From positions 62,001-126,000 of the forward strand of contig JADJVD010000002.1 in assembly GCA_016716745.1 (NCBI GenBank): a DNA stretch of 64,000 nucleotides, read 5' to 3'. Positions within the stretch are counted from its first letter, which is position 1, and each line of letters begins with the position of its first letter. This document shows, in pieces, positions 54,481 to 64,000 of this stretch. The translations under genes were made by a program, and so were the position numbers. The notes under the pieces were generated by a model, which worked only from the letters and a program-made list of their open reading frames with translations, was not told the origin of the DNA and ran no database searches. The stretch is from Hyphomicrobiales bacterium. GTDB taxonomy: Bacteria; Pseudomonadota; Alphaproteobacteria; Rhizobiales; Beijerinckiaceae.

Positions 54481-55728
54481 ATGGCAAAGCCCGCCCCGAT
54501 TTCTCCGCTTGCGCCCAAATCCATCCCCGATCTGCCCGGCGTCGACGGCGTCCGCTTCGCGGCGGGCGAGGCCGGCATCCGCTACAAGGGCCGCACCGAC
54601 GTGCTGCTGGCGGTGATGGACAAGGGCACGCAGGCGGCCGGCGTGTTCACGCGCTCCAAATGCCCCTCCGCCCCGGTGGACTGGTGCAGGGCCAAGCTGA
54701 AGGGCGGCAAGGCGCGCGCCCTCGTGGTCAATTCCGGCAACGCCAACGCCTTCACCGGCAAGGTCGGCGCGGCGGCGGTGAAGAAGACCGCCGAAATCGC
54801 CGCCAAGGCGACCGGCGCGCCCGCCTCCGAGATCTATCTCGCCTCCACCGGCGTGATCGGCGAGCCGCTCGACGCCTCGAAATTCGAGGGCGTGCTGGAC
54901 AGGCTCGCCGGCGATGTCCGCGCCGACGCGATGCTCGACGCGGCCCGCGCGATCATGACGACCGACACCTTTCCGAAGGTGGCGACGCAGACGGCGACCA
55001 TCGCCGGCGTTCCCGTCACCATCGCCGGCGTCGCCAAGGGCGCCGGCATGATCGCGCCCGACATGGCGACGATGCTGTCCTTCGTCTTCACCGACGCGCC
55101 GATCGCCGCCGCCGCCCTGCAGGGGATGCTGTCCAAAGCGGTCGAGACGTCGTTCAACGCCCTGACGGTCGATTCCGACACTTCGACCTCCGACACGCTG
55201 ATGCTGTTCGCCACGGGCGCCGCCGCCAAACGCGGCTGCCCGAAGATCACTGATAAGGGCGACCGTCGGCTCGCCGATTTCCGCGCCAAGCTCGACCTCG
55301 TGCTGCGCGACCTCGCCCAGCAGGTGGCGCGCGACGGCGAGGGGGCGCGCAAATTCGTCTCGGTGACGGTGGAGGGGGCCAAGACCGCCAAGTCCGCCAA
55401 GGGCGTCGCCATGGCCATCGCCAATTCGCCGCTGGTGAAGACCGCCATCGCCGGCGAGGACGCCAATTGGGGCCGCGTCGTCATGGCCGTCGGCAAGGCG
55501 GGCGAGCCGGCCGAGCGCGACCGGCTGGCGATCTGGTTCGGCGACATCCGCGTCGCCGCCAAGGGCCTGCGCGACCCCTCCTACGACGAGGCGAAGGTGT
55601 CGGCCTACATGAAGGGCGAGGAGATCGCCGTGAAGGTCGATCTCGGCCTCGGGACAGGGCGCTTCACAGCGTGGACCTGCGACCTGACCAAGGAGTATGT
55701 CGCGATCAACGGCGACTACCGCTCGTGA
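54481..55728 (+). CDS. argJ: Bifunctional glutamate N-acetyltransferase/ornithine acetyltransferase
   Basis: Transfers acetyl from N-acetylornithine to glutamate in the arginine cycle. The 415-residue precursor has the self-cleavage site GMIAPDMATMLSF; cleavage before the threonine of MATML gives alpha and beta chains, the threonine becoming the nucleophile. Other signatures are VNSGNANAFTG and the C-terminal TCDLTKEYVAINGDYRS. ATG 54481 (MAKPAP) is used; the upstream frame to 54406 runs into the palindromic repeat. Confidence 0.96.
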   Translation: MAKPAPISPLAPKSIPDLPGVDGVRFAAGEAGIRYKGRTDVLLAVMDKGTQAAGVFTRSKCPSAPVDWCRAKLKGGKARALVVNSGNANAFTGKVGAAAVKKTAEIAAKATGAPASEIYLASTGVIGEPLDASKFEGVLDRLAGDVRADAMLDAARAIMTTDTFPKVATQTATIAGVPVTIAGVAKGAGMIAPDMATMLSFVFTDAPIAAAALQGMLSKAVETSFNALTVDSDTSTSDTLMLFATGAAAKRGCPKITDKGDRRLADFRAKLDLVLRDLAQQVARDGEGARKFVSVTVEGAKTAKSAKGVAMAIANSPLVKTAIAGEDANWGRVVMAVGKAGEPAERDRLAIWFGDIRVAAKGLRDPSYDEAKVSAYMKGEEIAVKVDLGLGTGRFTAWTCDLTKEYVAINGDYRS

Positions 55729-55757
55729 GGGTGCTCTTTTCGCGTCGTCCGACTCCC

Positions 55758-55832
55758 GTCCTGCCCGGGCTCGTCCCGGGCATCCACGCCCGGACGCGCC
55801 GCGTGGATGGCCGGGACAAGCCCGGCCATGAC
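55758..55832. repeat. Dispersed palindrome, CCGGGCTCGTCCCGGGCATCC type
   Basis: A 32-bp left arm (55758-55789) and a 32-bp right arm (55801-55832) are inverted copies with four mismatches around an 11-bp centre. The family is common in alphaproteobacteria. The right end finishes one base before the ATG of the lipoprotein gene. Confidence 0.8.
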
Positions 55833-56366
55833 ATGTGCGGGGCGGCCGGGCGGTCCCTCGGCGCTCTCGTCCTCGCGCTGACGCTCGCCGCCTGTCAGGC
55901 GACGCAACCGGCGCCGGTGACGATCGCGACGCGCTTCGACGCCAAGGCCGCCGCCTTCGTCAAGGCGACGGGGACGACGCGGATCGACGGGCACGCCTTC
56001 ATCAAGAAGCCGAGCGGAACGCCCGCCTTCGCGGTGGGCGAGATCGTCCGGCTGGTGCCGGCGACCGCTTACGCGAAAGAGCGGTTCGACAAGCTGTTCG
56101 GCGGCGCGAAGTTCGTCGCCGCGACCGCCTACGCCAAGGCGGAGGAGACCGATCCGGCCTATGTCGAGATGACGCGCACGACGAAATCGGAATCGAGCGG
56201 GCGCTTCAGCTTCGAGAATGTCGCGCCGGGGACGTATTACGTCACGACGCAGATCGTCTGGCGGCCGGACGAGGCCAAGCCCTGGCAGGGCGGCGCGGTC
56301 TACGAGATCGTCACCGTCACCGGCAAGGAGGACAAGCCCATCAAGGTGATCCTCAATGGGGTGTGA
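55833..56366 (+). CDS. Putative lipoprotein with a carboxypeptidase-regulatory-like fold
   Basis: 177 residues with a lipoprotein signal: hydrophobic core ALVLALTLAAC with the lipobox LAAC near residue 21. The mature part ends in GRFSFENVAPGTYYVTTQI, the pattern of a beta-sandwich carboxypeptidase-regulatory-like (CNA-B-like) domain. ATG 55833 begins directly after a dispersed palindrome, so its leader is repeat-derived. It overlaps mutT by 11 bp. Function unknown; attachment to the outer membrane is likely. Confidence 0.7.
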   Translation: MCGAAGRSLGALVLALTLAACQATQPAPVTIATRFDAKAAAFVKATGTTRIDGHAFIKKPSGTPAFAVGEIVRLVPATAYAKERFDKLFGGAKFVAATAYAKAEETDPAYVEMTRTTKSESSGRFSFENVAPGTYYVTTQIVWRPDEAKPWQGGAVYEIVTVTGKEDKPIKVILNGV

Positions 56367-56799
56367 GGACGCCCCGCTGCCGCAGCAGGGGCCGGCGCGG
56401 ATCCTGCTCGTCGTCGCCTGCGCGCTTGTCGACGCGGACGGGCGCGTGCTGCTGGCGCAGCGCCCGCCGGGCAAGCAGCTCGCCGGGCTGTGGGAGTTTC
56501 CCGGCGGCAAGCTGGAGCCGCAGGAGCGGCCCGAGGCCGCGCTGATCCGCGAATTGCGCGAGGAGCTGGGGATCGAGGTGCGCGAGACCTGCCTCGCCCC
56601 GCTCGCCTTCGCCAGCCACGGCTATCCCGAGTTTCACTTGCTGATGCCGCTCTACATTTGCCGCAAGTGGCAGGGGTTCGTGCAGCCGCGCGACGGGCAG
56701 GCGCTGAAATGGGTGCGGCCGGGCAAGATGCGCGAGCTGCCGATGCCCCCCGCCGACGCGCCGCTCATCCCGCCGCTGATCGATCTGCTGGGGCCGTGA
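56356..56799 (+). CDS. mutT: 8-oxo-dGTP diphosphatase
   Basis: 147-residue Nudix hydrolase that removes oxidised guanine nucleotides. The Nudix box is complete: GGKLEPQERPEAALIREL followed by REELGIEV. Opening VVACALVDADGRVLLAQRP and the segment LWEFPGGK are typical of MutT. In many alphaproteobacteria it follows argJ, as here with the lipoprotein gene between. The start at 56356 overlaps the lipoprotein stop. Confidence 0.92.
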   Translation: MGCEDAPLPQQGPARILLVVACALVDADGRVLLAQRPPGKQLAGLWEFPGGKLEPQERPEAALIRELREELGIEVRETCLAPLAFASHGYPEFHLLMPLYICRKWQGFVQPRDGQALKWVRPGKMRELPMPPADAPLIPPLIDLLGP

Positions 56800-57165
56800 T
56801 CATTTGATGGTCACATTGTACGTGATCTGCGAGCAGCCGCTCCCGGCCTGGCCGGTGGCGCAAATCTTGAGGACAAACGAATCGTGTCCCCTGTATCCAT
56901 TGGATGGTTTGTATTTAAATCGGAAGCGACCAACTTGCTCCAGTGACCCATGACTTGCCTTGGTCACGATGCTCGACGAAGTGTACATGCGAGTGCCTCG
57001 GGCAATGAAATTGAAACGGCACCCCCCGCTGTCGGTTGTGACCGCCGAGGTTGCCATGTCATTCTGTTCCGGGAAAAATCTAGTGGGATGAGAACGACAT
57101 TCGGCCAACGCAGAGACGGGGGTCGTCATCGCAAGAACACTTGCGAGCAATAGCACTGTGCGCAT
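56800..57165 (-). CDS. Secreted Ig-like-fold hypothetical protein, AT-richer than its surroundings
   Basis: 121 residues with a Sec signal (MRTVLLLASVLAMTTPVSA, cut before EC) and a beta-rich domain ending RFRFKYKPSNGYRGHDSFVL and QITYNVTIK, as in small bacterial Ig-like domains. Four cysteines in the mature part could form two disulfides. ATG 57165 is used because the signal begins there. Codons ending in A or T and runs such as TTTGTATTTAAAT are frequent, unlike the rest of the window, which suggests recent acquisition. It converges on mutT. Confidence 0.7.
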   Translation of the reverse strand: MRTVLLLASVLAMTTPVSALAECRSHPTRFFPEQNDMATSAVTTDSGGCRFNFIARGTRMYTSSSIVTKASHGSLEQVGRFRFKYKPSNGYRGHDSFVLKICATGQAGSGCSQITYNVTIK

Positions 57166-57242
57166 TCGTTTCTCCTTGTGCGCAAAAAGTAGACAATTAT
57201 CTCCGCCGAAGAATATGGCATGGCAAGTAGAAAATAGTCGCG

Positions 57243-57695
57243 TCACTTAGTCGCTGCTTGATAAAGCATGTGGACGTGAGGAATGCCGTCCTCTTCATAA
57301 GGTTCGCCCACGACCCTGAAGCCGAGCGGCTCGTAGAAGGGCGCGGCGAGGTGCGCCTGCGCGCCGAGGGCGATGGGGGCGGCCGGGTCTTCCGCCAGCA
57401 GGATGCGCAGCGCCTGCCCCATCAGCGCCTTGCCGAGGCCGGTTCCGCGCGCCTCAGGCGCGGTCGCGACGCGGCCGATGGAGCGCGGCTCGCCGCCCGC
57501 GGCCGGCAGCAGGCGGGCGCAGGCGGTGAGCCGGCCGCCCTCCCAGCCCATGAGGTGCCGGGCCTCGGTGTCGCGCCCGTCGATCTCCTGAAAGGCGCAG
57601 GCCTGCTCGACGACGAAGACGCGGCAGCGCAGCGCCAGCAATTCGTAGACCTCGCGCCCGCAGAGGTCGTCGAACGAACGGCATATCCAGTCCAT
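57243..57695 (-). CDS. GNAT family acetyltransferase, ElaA-like
   Basis: 150-residue N-acetyltransferase. The ElaA pattern is seen in MDWICRSFDDL, the LLALRCRVFVVEQACAFQE region and the acetyl-CoA loop VATAPEARGTGLGKALM. The tail FYEPLGFRVVGEPYEEDGIP is diagnostic for the group. ATG 57695 is chosen at the start of conservation. Divergent from the atp operon. Acceptor substrate unknown. Confidence 0.9.
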   Translation of the reverse strand: MDWICRSFDDLCGREVYELLALRCRVFVVEQACAFQEIDGRDTEARHLMGWEGGRLTACARLLPAAGGEPRSIGRVATAPEARGTGLGKALMGQALRILLAEDPAAPIALGAQAHLAAPFYEPLGFRVVGEPYEEDGIPHVHMLYQAATK

Positions 57696-57992
57696 CGGCC
57701 TTGCGCCCTCCCCGCCTCTGCTTCGAGGCCAATCGACGCCGCCGGTCAAGCGCCGGCGCGGCGCAGGGTCGCGCCTGCTCCGCCGATCTCATCCCAAAGC
57801 CTCACGCGCGGAAGGCGCGCGCCCGGTTGCGCCCCAAAAACGCCTATGTTAGGTGACGGCCGCCCGTCGGAGCGGCCGCGTTTTCACGCGCGACGCCCCG
57901 GCACTTCACCCGCGCTTCGCCATCGGGTCGCGCGCGCCGCAAGGCAGCGCACAAGATCTTGATGCGAAGACCATTTCGGGAAGCGGTCGCGC

Positions 57993-58555
57993 ATGGCGCA
58001 GGACGAAACGATCGTATCGGGAATGGCGGGGCGCTACGCCTCGGCGCTGTTCTCTCTGGCGCAGGAGCAGAACGCGACCGACGCGGTCGGCGCCGATCTC
58101 GACAAGCTCGGCCGCCTGATCGAGGGGAGCGCCGACCTCGACCGCCTCGTCAAGAGCCCGGTGTTCAGCGCCGAAGAGCAGACCCGCGCCATCGGCGCCG
58201 TGCTCGACAAGGCCGGCATTTCCGGCGTCGTCGGCAAGTTCGTGCGCCTCGTCGCCTCCAAGCGCCGCCTGTTCGCCCTCGGCGACATGATCCGCGGCTA
58301 CCGCACTCTCAACGATCAGGCCAAGGGCGTCGCCCGGGCCGAGATCACCGTCGCCGAGCCGGTCGGCGATTCGCAGCGCGCCGCCATCGAGGACGCGCTG
58401 AAGTCGATCACCGGCGGCCGCTCGGTCGGCATGTCGGTCAAGGTCGATCCCGCCATCATCGGCGGCCTCGTCGTCAAGCTCGGCTCGCGCATGTACGACG
58501 GCTCGCTGAAGACCAAGCTCAACGCCATTCGAACCCGCATGAAAGAGGTCGGCTG

Positions 58556-58556
<1 letters not shown>
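57993..58556 (+). CDS. atpH: ATP synthase F1 delta subunit
   Basis: 187-residue OSCP-type subunit linking F1 to the peripheral stalk. It has the helical N-terminal domain (GMAGRYASALFSLA) and the C-terminal strand SMKVDPAIIGGLVVKLGSRM (written MSVKVDPAIIGG here). First gene of atpHAGDC. Its stop overlaps the atpA ATG by one base (TGATG). The b and b' subunit genes are not in the window, as is usual in alphaproteobacteria, where F0 genes lie elsewhere. Confidence 0.96.
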
Positions 58557-60088
<1,532 letters not shown>

Positions 60089-60119
60089 TCCGGACGGCTC
60101 CAACTCGATCGGTTGAACC

Positions 60120-60998
60120 ATGGCCTCGCTGAAGGACCTCCGTAACCGGATCGCCTCGGTCAAGGCGACGCAGAAGATCACCAAGGCCATGCAGATGGTC
60201 GCGGCGGCGAAGCTGCGCCGCGCCCAGAGCGCGGCCGAGGCGGCGCGCCCCTATGCCGAGCGCATGGAGGCGGTGCTCGCCAACCTGGCGGGCGGCGTCG
60301 CGCCGGGCGCGCAGGGGCCGGCGCTGCTGTCGGGCAACGGCAAGGATCAGACGCATCTGCTCGTCGTCTGCACGGCCGAGCGCGGCCTGTGCGGGGCGTT
60401 CAACTCCTCGATCGTGCGTCTTGCGCGCGAGCACATCTACCGGCTCCAGCAGCAGGGCAAGACGGTCAAGATCATCTGCGTCGGCAAGAAGGGCTACGAC
60501 CAGCTTCGCCGCCAGTTCGACGCGCTGATCGTCGAGACCGTCGATCTGCGCGGCGTGCGCCAGCTCGCCTTCGGCGACGCCGACGCGATCGGCCGCAAGA
60601 TCATCGGCATGTTCGAGGCCGGCCAGTTCGACGTGGCGACGCTGTTCTTCTCGCGCTTCAAGTCGGTCATCTCGCAGATCCCGACGGCGCAGCAGCTCAT
60701 CCCCGCGCAGGTCGCGGGCGCGGCCTCCGGCGGGGCTGCGGCGACGAGCTACGACTACGAGCCCGAGGAAGGCGAGATCCTGTCGCAGCTCCTGCCGCGC
60801 AACATCTCGGTGCAGGTGTTCCGCGCGCTGCTCGAGAACGCCGCCTCCGAACAGGGCGCGCGCATGAGCGCGATGGACAACGCCACCCGCAACGCCGGCG
60901 ACATGATCCGCAAGCAGACGCTGACCTACAACCGCACCCGTCAGGCGATGATCACGAAGGAACTGATCGAGATCATCTCCGGCGCCGAGGCGCTGTAA
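60120..60998 (+). CDS. atpG: ATP synthase F1 gamma subunit
   Basis: 292-residue central-stalk subunit. N-terminal MASLKDLRNRIASVKATQKI and C-terminal coiled-coil TLTYNRTRQAMITKELIEI form the rotor shaft. The mid-chain ERGLCGAFN motif is typical. It lies 31 bp after atpA and 82 bp before atpD. Confidence 0.97.
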   Translation: MASLKDLRNRIASVKATQKITKAMQMVAAAKLRRAQSAAEAARPYAERMEAVLANLAGGVAPGAQGPALLSGNGKDQTHLLVVCTAERGLCGAFNSSIVRLAREHIYRLQQQGKTVKIICVGKKGYDQLRRQFDALIVETVDLRGVRQLAFGDADAIGRKIIGMFEAGQFDVATLFFSRFKSVISQIPTAQQLIPAQVAGAASGGAAATSYDYEPEEGEILSQLLPRNISVQVFRALLENAASEQGARMSAMDNATRNAGDMIRKQTLTYNRTRQAMITKELIEIISGAEAL

Positions 60999-61080
60999 GT
61001 CGAACCATTCTCCGCAGCCCTCGCGCTGCGGCCCGATGTCAAAGCCGCCGGTCGCCGGCGCATGAGGAAATCAGGAGTCG

Positions 61081-62532
61081 ATGATGGCCAACACGGCAAT
61101 TGACAATTCCAAGGCCGGCAAGATCACGCAGGTCATCGGCGCGGTCGTCGACGTGAAGTTCGACGGCCATCTGCCCGAGATTCTGAACGCGCTCGAGACG
61201 AGCAACAACGGCAACCGCCTCGTCCTCGAGGTGGCCCAGCATCTCGGCGAGAACTCCGTGCGCTGCATCGCCATGGACGTGTCCGAGGGCCTGACCCGCG
61301 GCCAGGCCGTGACCGACACCGGCTCGCCGATCATGGTCCCCGTCGGCGACGAGTGCCTCGGCCGCATCATCAACGTCATCGGCGAGCCGGTGGACGAGGC
61401 CGGCCCGGTGAAGACGGCGACCAAGCGCGCCATCCATCAGCCGGCGCCCTCCTACGCCGAGCAGGCGACGGAAGCGCAGATTCTCGAGACGGGCATCAAG
61501 GTCGTCGACCTGCTCGCGCCCTACGCCAAGGGCGGCAAGATCGGCCTGTTCGGCGGCGCGGGCGTCGGCAAGACCGTGCTGATCATGGAGCTGATCAACA
61601 ACGTCGCGAAAGCGCACGGCGGCTACTCCGTGTTCGCCGGCGTCGGCGAGCGCACGCGCGAGGGCAACGACCTCTATCACGAGATGATCGAGGGCGGCGT
61701 CAACAAGAAGCCCGAGAACGGCTCCACCGCCGGCTCCAAGGCCGCGCTGGTGTACGGCCAGATGAACGAGCCGCCGGGCGCGCGCGCCCGCGTCGCGCTG
61801 ACGGGTCTGACGGTCGCCGAGCACTTCCGCGACCAGGGCCAGGACGTGCTGTTCTTCGTCGACAACATCTTCCGCTTCACGCAGGCGGGCTCGGAAGTGT
61901 CGGCGCTGCTCGGCCGCATTCCCTCGGCCGTGGGCTATCAGCCGACGCTCGCCACCGACATGGGCCAGATGCAGGAGCGCATCACCACGACGACGAAGGG
62001 CCCGATCACCTCGATGCAGGCGATTTACGTCCCCGCCGACGACTACACCGACCCGGCGCCGGCGACCTCCTTCGCCCATCTCGACGCCACAACCGTGCTG
62101 TCGCGCTCGATCGCGGAAAAGGGCATCTATCCGGCGGTCGACCCGCTCGACTCGACCTCGCGCATGCTCTCCCCGCTGGTCGTCGGCGAGGAGCATTACG
62201 GCGTCGCCCGTCAGGTGCAGCAGGTGCTCCAGCGCTACAAGGCGCTGCAGGACATCATCGCCATTCTGGGCATGGACGAACTGTCGGAAGAGGACAAGCT
62301 CGCCGTCGCGCGCGCCCGCAAGATCGAGCGCTTCCTGTCGCAGCCCTTCCACGTCGCCGAGGTGTTCACCGGTTCGCCTGGCAAGCTCGTCTCGCTCGCC
62401 GACACGATCAAGGGCTTCAAGGGCCTCGTCGAGGGCAAGTACGATCACCTGCCGGAGGCCGCCTTCTACATGGTCGGCACGATCGAGGAAGCCATCGAGA
62501 AGGCCCAGAAGCTCGCGGCCGAAGCGGCGTAA
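61081..62532 (+). CDS. atpD: ATP synthase F1 beta subunit
   Basis: 483-residue catalytic subunit. The P-loop GGAGVGKT ends at T165 (numbering from 61081), followed by the catalytic glutamate in GVGERTREGNDL and the DELSEEDK segment of the DELSEED loop. Two ATGs are adjacent (61081 and 61084); the first has AGGAG 6 bp upstream. Full length. Confidence 0.98.
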   Translation: MMANTAIDNSKAGKITQVIGAVVDVKFDGHLPEILNALETSNNGNRLVLEVAQHLGENSVRCIAMDVSEGLTRGQAVTDTGSPIMVPVGDECLGRIINVIGEPVDEAGPVKTATKRAIHQPAPSYAEQATEAQILETGIKVVDLLAPYAKGGKIGLFGGAGVGKTVLIMELINNVAKAHGGYSVFAGVGERTREGNDLYHEMIEGGVNKKPENGSTAGSKAALVYGQMNEPPGARARVALTGLTVAEHFRDQGQDVLFFVDNIFRFTQAGSEVSALLGRIPSAVGYQPTLATDMGQMQERITTTTKGPITSMQAIYVPADDYTDPAPATSFAHLDATTVLSRSIAEKGIYPAVDPLDSTSRMLSPLVVGEEHYGVARQVQQVLQRYKALQDIIAILGMDELSEEDKLAVARARKIERFLSQPFHVAEVFTGSPGKLVSLADTIKGFKGLVEGKYDHLPEAAFYMVGTIEEAIEKAQKLAAEAA

Positions 62533-62565
62533 TTCCGCCGCGCAACGCCGACCGGAGAACCTGTT

Positions 62566-62964
62566 ATGGCCGCTTTCCACTTCGAGCTCGTCTCGCCTGA
62601 GAAGGTTCTCTTCTCGGGCGACGTCGACAGCGTGGTCGTCCCGGCGTCGGAAGGCGACATGACGATCCTGAAGGATCACGCGCCGCTGATGACGACGCTG
62701 CGCCCCGGCGTCGTCGACGTGACGACGGCCGGCCGCACGCAGCGCCTGTTCGTGCGCGGCGGCTTCGCCGACATCAACGCCGGTGGCTTCATCCTGCTCG
62801 CCGAGCAGGCGCTGCCGCTCGAGCAGCTCGACGGCGCCGCCATCGAGCGCGAGATCCGCGACGCCGGCGACGACGTCGCCGACGCCAAGGACGCGGAGCT
62901 GAAGCGTCGCGCGCAGGAGAAGCTCGACAAGCTGAACGAGCTGAAAGCCGCGCTGCGCATCTGA
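62566..62964 (+). CDS. atpC: ATP synthase F1 epsilon subunit
   Basis: 132-residue subunit that docks on gamma and can inhibit ATP hydrolysis. It has the beta-sandwich start (FHFELVSPEKVLFSGDVDSV), the acidic GDMTILKDHAPL loop and a shortened two-helix C-terminus (RAQEKLDKLNEL). Last gene of the operon, 33 bp after atpD. The open frame of rppH runs antisense through it because of an apparent frameshift. Confidence 0.95.
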   Translation: MAAFHFELVSPEKVLFSGDVDSVVVPASEGDMTILKDHAPLMTTLRPGVVDVTTAGRTQRLFVRGGFADINAGGFILLAEQALPLEQLDGAAIEREIRDAGDDVADAKDAELKRRAQEKLDKLNELKAALRI

Positions 62965-62997
62965 ACGCGCGACCTTCGCGACCAGCCCTCGCCATCG

Positions 62998-63021
62998 AGA
63001 GCCGCTCGCGCGGGGCTTTTT
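62998..63021 (+). terminator. Probable terminator of the atp operon
   Basis: AGCC and GGCT arms with imperfect inner pairing enclose a short loop, followed by TTTTT at 63017-63021. It lies 34 bp after the atpC stop. The stem is mismatched, so strength is moderate. Confidence 0.6.
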
Positions 63022-63025
63022 CGTT

Positions 63026-63524
63026 TCAGGGCGCGGGCGCGGCGAAGCGCGAAGGCGCGCGCCACCATCTCGTAGACCGGCCGCTTGTGCGCGACGACGA
63101 GCGCCGGCATGTCGCCGAGCGGCAGCCAGCGCCAGTGCGAAAACTCCGGCGGCTCGCCGTCGTTTGGGCGCGACAGGTCGATGTCGCGCTCCTCGCCCTC
63201 GAAACGGAAGGCGACCCATTTCTGCTTCTGTCCGCGCCATGCGCACAGGCGATGCGGCGGGCCGTCATAGGGCGGGAAGTCGTAGGACGCCCAGTCCTCG
63301 GTGACGGCCAGAAACCGCGCTTTCGTCACGCCTGTCTCCTCGCGCAATTCGCGGCGGGCGGCGGCGACGATGTCCTCGTCCGCGTCGATGCCGCCCTGCG
63401 GCATCTGCCATTCATGGCCGGGCGTGACGATCTCGGGGCCGGACGAGTTGCCGAAGCCGGCGAAGACGAGACCGTCGCGGTTGAACAGCGCGACGCCGAC
63501 ATTGGGACGATAGGGAAGCGACAT
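63026..63524 (-). CDS. rppH: RNA pyrophosphohydrolase (Nudix), 3' end out of frame
   Basis: Removes pyrophosphate from 5' triphosphate mRNA ends. ATG 63524 opens MSLPYRPNVGVALFNRDG. It is followed by EWQMPQGGIDADED and the Nudix box GGIDADEDIVAAARREL continuing REETGV, then DFPPYDG and KWVAFRFEG, all typical of RppH. After VYEMVARAF the frame has no stop until 62676, antisense to atpC. The adjacent frame gives FAAPAP and a TGA at 63026-63028, the expected end. One indel near 63040-63050 explains it, so 63026 is taken as the true end. Confidence 0.88.
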
Positions 63525-63555
63525 GCGCGCATCGGACGATGCGCGCGCGCAGGCG

Positions 63556-63771
63556 TCAAGACGGCGGATTGCGCGTGCGGTCCTCAAGGTCGGCGCGGAT
63601 CTCCTCGCGCGAGGCGAGGCGACGAAAGGCGCGCTCGCCGATCCAGAAACAACCGAGCGCCAGCGCCGCGCCAATGGCGAGGCCGCCGACCGTCGGGCTG
63701 AGGAAGATCGCGAGCGAGAGCAGGCCGAGTCCGGCGACGGCGAGGACCGTCCGCCAGGTCTGCGCGCTCAT
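63556..63771 (-). CDS. Small membrane protein, hypothetical
   Basis: 71 residues with two close hydrophobic stretches (TVLAVAGLGLLSLAIFLSP and LAIGAALALGCFWIG) that form two membrane helices. A charged cytoplasmic tail rich in R and E follows. ATG 63771 overlaps the stop of the upstream gene (ATGA), so they are coupled. It is 31 bp before rppH on the same strand. No family recognised. Confidence 0.6.
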   Translation of the reverse strand: MSAQTWRTVLAVAGLGLLSLAIFLSPTVGGLAIGAALALGCFWIGERAFRRLASREEIRADLEDRTRNPPS

Positions 63772-64000
63772 GCCTCGATCTCCGCCATCGTCGGAAACGC
63801 TTCGATCAGATGCGCCGACAGCGCGTGGCGCTTGGGCAGGCCCATGACGTGAAAGGCGACGCGATAGGCGGCGTTCCACGCCTCGGGGGAGGACGGGCCG
63901 GCCATTCCGGCGTCGCCGACGACATTGACCAGCAGAAGTTTCGCGTCAACGCCGTTCCCGCGCAGGAACAGCGTCCAGGCCAGGCGGTTGGCGAGTTGAT
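63768..64000 (-). CDS. C-terminal part of a hypothetical protein, cut by the window edge
   Basis: Open from the window edge to a TGA at 63768. The 77 visible residues begin QLANRLAWTLFLRGNG, continue AKLLLVNVVGDAGMAGPS and a helical AYRVAFHVMGLPKRHALS, and end MAEIEA. This looks like the folded end of a conserved soluble protein; I cannot name the family. Its stop overlaps the start of the small membrane protein. Confidence 0.6.
   Translation of the reverse strand, partial: QLANRLAWTLFLRGNGVDAKLLLVNVVGDAGMAGPSSPEAWNAAYRVAFHVMGLPKRHALSAHLIEAFPTMAEIEA

Overview
The window is a very GC-rich stretch of bacterial chromosome with dense, mostly intact housekeeping genes. Gene content and order point to an alphaproteobacterium, probably Hyphomicrobiales (Rhizobiales). 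The main reasons are a hemC-hemD-mic60(COG4223)-hemY cluster, tsaD-gpsA, a DUF2125 gene beside tyrC, an atpHAGDC operon without the b subunits, rppH beyond atpC, and dispersed palindromes typical of that group. I cannot name the genus. I saw no tRNA, rRNA, CRISPR array, transposase or phage gene.

Layout. 0-9.3 kb: end of a hisC-like gene, tyrC, DUF2125, a ChaC-like gene, leuB, a frameshifted hypothetical gene, asd, and a class A penicillin-binding protein with an unusual multi-span N-terminus. 9.3-13 kb: beta-carbonic anhydrase, a PLP-dependent dehydratase, DUF429, a CitE-like CoA lyase and a small hypothetical. 13-18 kb: haem block hemC-hemD-mic60-hemY on the minus strand. 18-24.2 kb: a GGDEF-EAL protein, tsaD, gpsA, YciI, EVE and a Crp/Fnr regulator. 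24.2-33.4 kb: periplasmic nitrate reductase operon napFDAGHBC with two more Crp/Fnr regulators, a MenA-like prenyltransferase and a small cysteine-containing protein, all on the minus strand, with two TTGA-N6-TCAA boxes. 33.6-35.6 kb: acs with a clear terminator. 35.6-42.7 kb: a tungstate/molybdate module, with tupBCA-type ABC transporter genes plus a second binding protein on one strand, and on the other an HTH-PBP regulator, a degenerate MoeA-like protein and a MoeA-PBP fusion joined by ATGA overlaps. 42.8-45 kb: priA. 45-50.2 kb: ugpCBAE-type ABC importer ending in an EEP-family hydrolase, with a candidate Pho box in front and REP-like palindromes between ugpB and ugpA. 50.3-57.7 kb: secA, a parvulin, argJ, a lipoprotein, mutT, an AT-richer Ig-like secreted protein and an ElaA acetyltransferase. 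58-64 kb: atpHAGDC, rppH and two small or partial genes.

How they fit together. The nap cluster looks like an oxygen- or nitrogen-oxide-controlled electron sink. NapC and NapGH would feed quinol electrons to NapAB, and MenA may supply a low-potential quinone. The tungstate/molybdate module could supply metal and insert it into the pterin cofactor; NapA itself needs a molybdenum bis-MGD cofactor.

Sequence quality matters for reading this window. Reading frames are broken in the 4491-5326 gene, napH, tupA, secA (five shifts within about 730 bp) and the end of rppH, and napD has an in-frame amber codon. SecA is essential, so at least part of this is probably sequence error. The tupA break is a clean 14-bp duplication and could be a real mutation.
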